In this document: piece by piece, positions 60,891-64,000 of the stretch | Position numbering within the stretch: the first letter of the stretch is position 1 | Layout of the letters: each line of letters opens with the position of its first letter | Source of the DNA: Zelopaecilomyces penicillatus | Taxonomy: Eukaryota > Ascomycota > Sordariomycetes > Hypocreales > Pseudodiploosporaceae | Direction: 5' to 3' | DNA length: 64,000 nt | Assembly: GCA_005765155.1 (NCBI GenBank) | Contig: VCCP01000008.1 | Span: forward strand, 1,178,001-1,242,000 | Translations under genes and position numbers: made by a program | The notes under the pieces: model-generated | What the model was told of the DNA's origin: nothing | Database searches by the model: none | The model's input: the letters and a program-made list of their open reading frames with translations, nothing else

Positions 60891-63409
60891 AGCTGGATAT
60901 ATGTGATACGGGATTAATTGATAATAAAAGTAAGAGTGATTGAGAATACTCGAGCATTTGCAACTCAATGCAGACTATGGTGGTCTACTTAAACTAAGAG
61001 AGCCTATGCTATTCCGCCTTCCATGGCTTCCTGATTACCGAACAAAAAAAACATGATAAAAAACAGCATGTTGACAATTAGACATTGAACATTTTCAGCC
61101 GTGCCAGCCCCATTCGGCAGTTGGGATTAAGACCTGCCGCATCTAGATGAATCAATATCTCCACATCATCCGATATCCGATGATGACATCGCCGATTGTG
61201 GAGCAATCGCGGGTCACAGTTAAGTGACGGAGGTAATTGTCCTTTCTAGCAATATTGTAAAGACAAATACGTAGATGAACCTACAATGTAAGACAAGAAA
61301 TAATATGGTTTGAATGTCACTCAACTTGGCTAAGAGTGTCATGTGCCGCATGACTTTTTCTTTTCGGCATTTTCTCCAAGACATATAAATTGATACACGG
61401 TGGCGCTAATCGGAAACGGACTATCAACTCCAATCAACTCCTGGCTGAGCTGAAAGATACGGTATACCAACAACAGTGGAGGCGGCTTGGTGCCTGGGAA
61501 TCCTTCTCGATTAGTGAAGACTGATCGATTTGTACCTCATGGGCCACAATGATTACTGTCTTGCTCATCTGAGATAGTTGCCACCAATTGTGCCAGACAG
61601 GTCTCCTGGGAGACTACTTCGTATGAGCTAACAAGAACAAATTACTTATAGCAGCAGGTTATGTAGTTTTCAGCCACAGATAGATTTCCTCTGTGTGCAG
61701 AGTAGAGGCAATTCACGAATGGAATGCCGCACAGGCTTTCATGTTGTGCGGCATCCGTGGACCCCACTCCCATCATAACTTGTTTGTTTTTTTTGAGAGC
61801 AACTATCGGAAATGTTAGCGTAAAGTGCGGAACCAGTATCTAAGTCACCACTCTTTCTCTCTTTGTCTATAGGTGTACACTGAGTCTTTGGTTTACATAG
61901 CACATACGTCTGATCACTCACGTATTACCTAAACTGGGTCACACCTACATTCTAGATTTTCATAATCTACAAAGTAGGTATCAGATGGTGTTACGGTGTC
62001 GGTATTGCAGGGGTCGGTCTACCACTTTGGGATAGACCCATGTCCAATCCTTGCACAGATATCCCACTGAATACCATGTCAAATCTGCTTATCGTGGAGA
62101 GATCTCACTAGAGCCCGGCGATTAGTGTCGGCAGATGAAAGGAGATGCCGGGGCCACAGTTGATTTCCGAACATGAACGAATGCTAGCCTGTATAGTCGA
62201 GAATCGTTAGTGGAATGAAGCCTCTGATGCAAGCATTGCTAATCGTAGCCCTCCAAAGGCAGACAGTCTCTCGTTATTTAAAAAACTAACCTAGCTAATG
62301 TACATCCTAAGAATTTGTGACATATCGTGTAAAGTGTTCTGATCGTCATGCTTCGCTGCCATATGTAGTAGTATCTAATCATCTACAGAAAATGCCACGC
62401 AGCAGGCTTTGAGGCTCCTAAACCCGACCATTCAGTTTTGCCACAGCGCACGGAGCTGGAACTTGACATGCAACCAGTGGTGCCGACTTTCATGCGAGAC
62501 ACGAGCGTGACGAGCCAAGACATGTATGTATTTGCCTTGTCATTGCGGAGTACAGATCGCCCAGATCGGGACGAGAGTCAGATCATCGTACAGCTTCCGA
62601 AATATTGCGGCCGCGCGCGCGCGTTGCCACCTGAAAAAAAAACCGTCTGCTAGAAGGGCTAAAAAGCTGCGTTAGCATCAACAAGTTCATTAGTCTTGTG
62701 GTAGGTTAATCAAACAATAGGGAGGAGAGAAGAGACAATTTCAAATTACTGTGGTTTTCTCGTCGAAGAGAAAAAAGAAAGCCTACTATGAGCAAGGTGA
62801 CATCATCTAGAACAAGATCCGCGACGTCGTCTTGATAGCGCGCACGGATACGTGCTATTCAGGATTAGCTTCGGATCAAGTTGCCGGGCGATTCACCCAC
62901 TCAGTAGCTGTCAACTTGTATTCAAGTACGTACTTTCTTTCCAATCCAAAACTTCATACGTAGCTGTACTTACCTCAATACCACTTGGTCAGCAACGCCG
63001 TGTTTTTGTTTGATCGCCTGGAATCTAAACCGAAATACCATTACCTCTACTCGAAGAAATGAAACAACGGGAGCATCCTCCCTTCAATGTAAGATAGATT
63101 GATGGATTGACAGCAGCTTTAAATTGTGACAGCAGCTTTAAATTAGCGGCGGCCTTTTGGGCCCCGGTAGAGGGCGGGCCGCGCCGGTGGCGCTATTTCC
63201 TTGTTACTATTTCTTCAAGGAAATAGAACCCCCCCTTCCCATTTTCCACTTGCATTGCCTTTCTTCTTAATAATCTTTTTGATCTGTAGCCTCGGTTCGC
63301 GGCGTGCCATTCTGCAGGAGCTAGTGCTGAGAGATAGAGAGCTTCGAGGCCAGGTAGACCGCATTGTTTACCTTCTGTCCTTGAGAGTGTATTCTCAACA
63401 CCATTCCCA
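60891..63409. other. Divergent intergenic region between PKS and MFS
   Basis: The shared upstream region of the dead PKS (minus) and the transporter (plus). I searched the first few hundred bases for the missing KS start motif on the minus strand and did not find it. A GC-rich alternating run lies near 62610 (GCGGCCGCGCGCGCGCG). No gene supported. Confidence 0.4.
63108..63144. repeat. 18-bp direct repeat upstream of the MFS gene
   Basis: TGACAGCAGCTTTAAATT occurs at 63108-63125 and again at 63127-63144, separated by one base. It lies about 270 nt before the MFS start codon. Its promoter position makes it a possible paired regulator site, though a simple tandem duplication is equally possible. 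Confidence 0.5.
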
Positions 63410-64000
63410 ATGGCATCAGACGACGCGGTTTCGTCCCAAGAAGATGATGAATCCAGAAAGCCAACTCTGGATCATGTGGAACCCCCCATCACCCCAGAGT
63501 GGAAAGCCGGGAGCGGCGAGTGTCTCGTCGTGTTCACCCTATGTCTTCTCGCTCTGATAGTGGCTCTGGATGCCAGCATTCTCGTCCCAGTGCTTCCTGT
63601 AAGTCGCCTTGCTTCATATCAGAAAAATTAGAAGCACACTCCTAAAACTAACAAAATGTTCCTTCGAATAGATCATCGCCTCGGATCTAAATGGAACCAC
63701 CACAGAATCCTTCTGGGCTGGATCTTCCTACCTCCTGACCTCTGCAATTTTTCAGCCTGCCATTGGCGCATTTTCTGATGATTTCGGTCGCCGTCCCCTG
63801 CTCTTCATTTCCGTCATGTTCTTCACCGTAGGCACCATTGTGTGCTGTCTATCCCAAGACTTCACGGCTTTGCTGGCAGGAAGAGCTATCCAAGGAGTTG
63901 GAGGCGGCGGTATTCTCTCGCTCAACAACATCATCCTGACCGACATCATCCCCCTTCGGCAACGACCCCTATTCATCTCCTTAATAGGCATTTTCTGGTC
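63410..64000 (+). CDS. MFS transporter, N-terminal part (cut by window end)
   Basis: Exon 1 is 63410-63598. A 73-nt phase-0 intron (GTAAGT...ACTAAC...ATAG) follows, and exon 2 starts at 63672 and runs off the window. The N-terminus is a soluble acidic stretch. Membrane segment 1 (VVFTLCLLALIVALDASIL) ends with VPVLP, segment 2 contains FWAGSSYLLTSAIFQPA, and loop 2-3 carries the MFS motif A-like GAFSDDFGRRP. Next come FISVMFFTVGTIVCCLSQ and AGRAIQGVGGGGILSLNNI. This resembles drug:H+ antiporters (DHA type) that export toxic compounds or secondary metabolites. It is divergent from the PKS, so it was probably its exporter. No stop or frameshift in the visible part. Confidence 0.85.

Noticed and set aside
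1..64000. CRISPR-like arrays or prokaryotic operons
   Set aside because: No regularly spaced repeats were seen, and the gene structure is eukaryotic throughout.

Overview
The window is nuclear DNA of a filamentous ascomycete (Pezizomycotina, most likely a sordariomycete; I cannot name the species). The reasons are short GT-AG introns of 55-98 nt with CTRAY-type branch sites, a dispersed 5S rRNA gene with an upstream TATA box, a retroelement whose decay is almost entirely C-to-T/G-to-A transitions (repeat-induced point mutation, RIP), secreted proteinase-K-type subtilases, a GH47 mannosidase and a highly reducing polyketide synthase (PKS).

Layout. 1-4098 is non-coding flank with microsatellites. 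4099-5744 is a YOS9/OS-9 ER lectin gene with one intron. 5.7-9.8 kb holds a 5S rRNA gene that appears to have been split by a 2.5 kb insertion flanked by a 6-bp duplication; the insert carries a small intact ORF with its own TATA box. 10.2-18.8 kb is an AT-rich island into which a complete Ty3/gypsy chromovirus jumped (10999-18337; 429-bp LTRs; CTTTA target duplication). It is heavily RIP-mutated and carries a relic antisense ORF tail-to-tail with pol. An intact 5S rRNA gene lies at 19931-20049. 20-25.3 kb is a long gene-poor upstream region leading to a 939-aa protein with a centrosomin-type (Cnn_1N) coiled coil.

28-52 kb is a sparse region of secreted proteins. It has two double-psi beta-barrel (RlpA/barwin-like) proteins and a third 51-aa ORF that shares only their signal-peptide end. 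It also has two 390-aa subtilisin-like proteases with identical exon lengths, a possible broken small secreted protein, and a secreted GH47 alpha-1,2-mannosidase. Most of the spacers are several kb with no gene I can support.

52.2-60.9 kb on the minus strand is the decayed body of one large highly reducing PKS (KS-AT-DH-psiMT-ER-KR-ACP). All domains and most introns are still readable. The gene carries three internal nonsense codons, two frameshifts, a broken KS start, a probable lost splice acceptor, and replacement of the ACP phosphopantetheine serine by leucine. A divergent MFS transporter gene, cut by the window end, begins at 63410 and looks intact so far. The locus therefore looks like the dying core of a secondary-metabolite cluster beside a still-open transporter gene.
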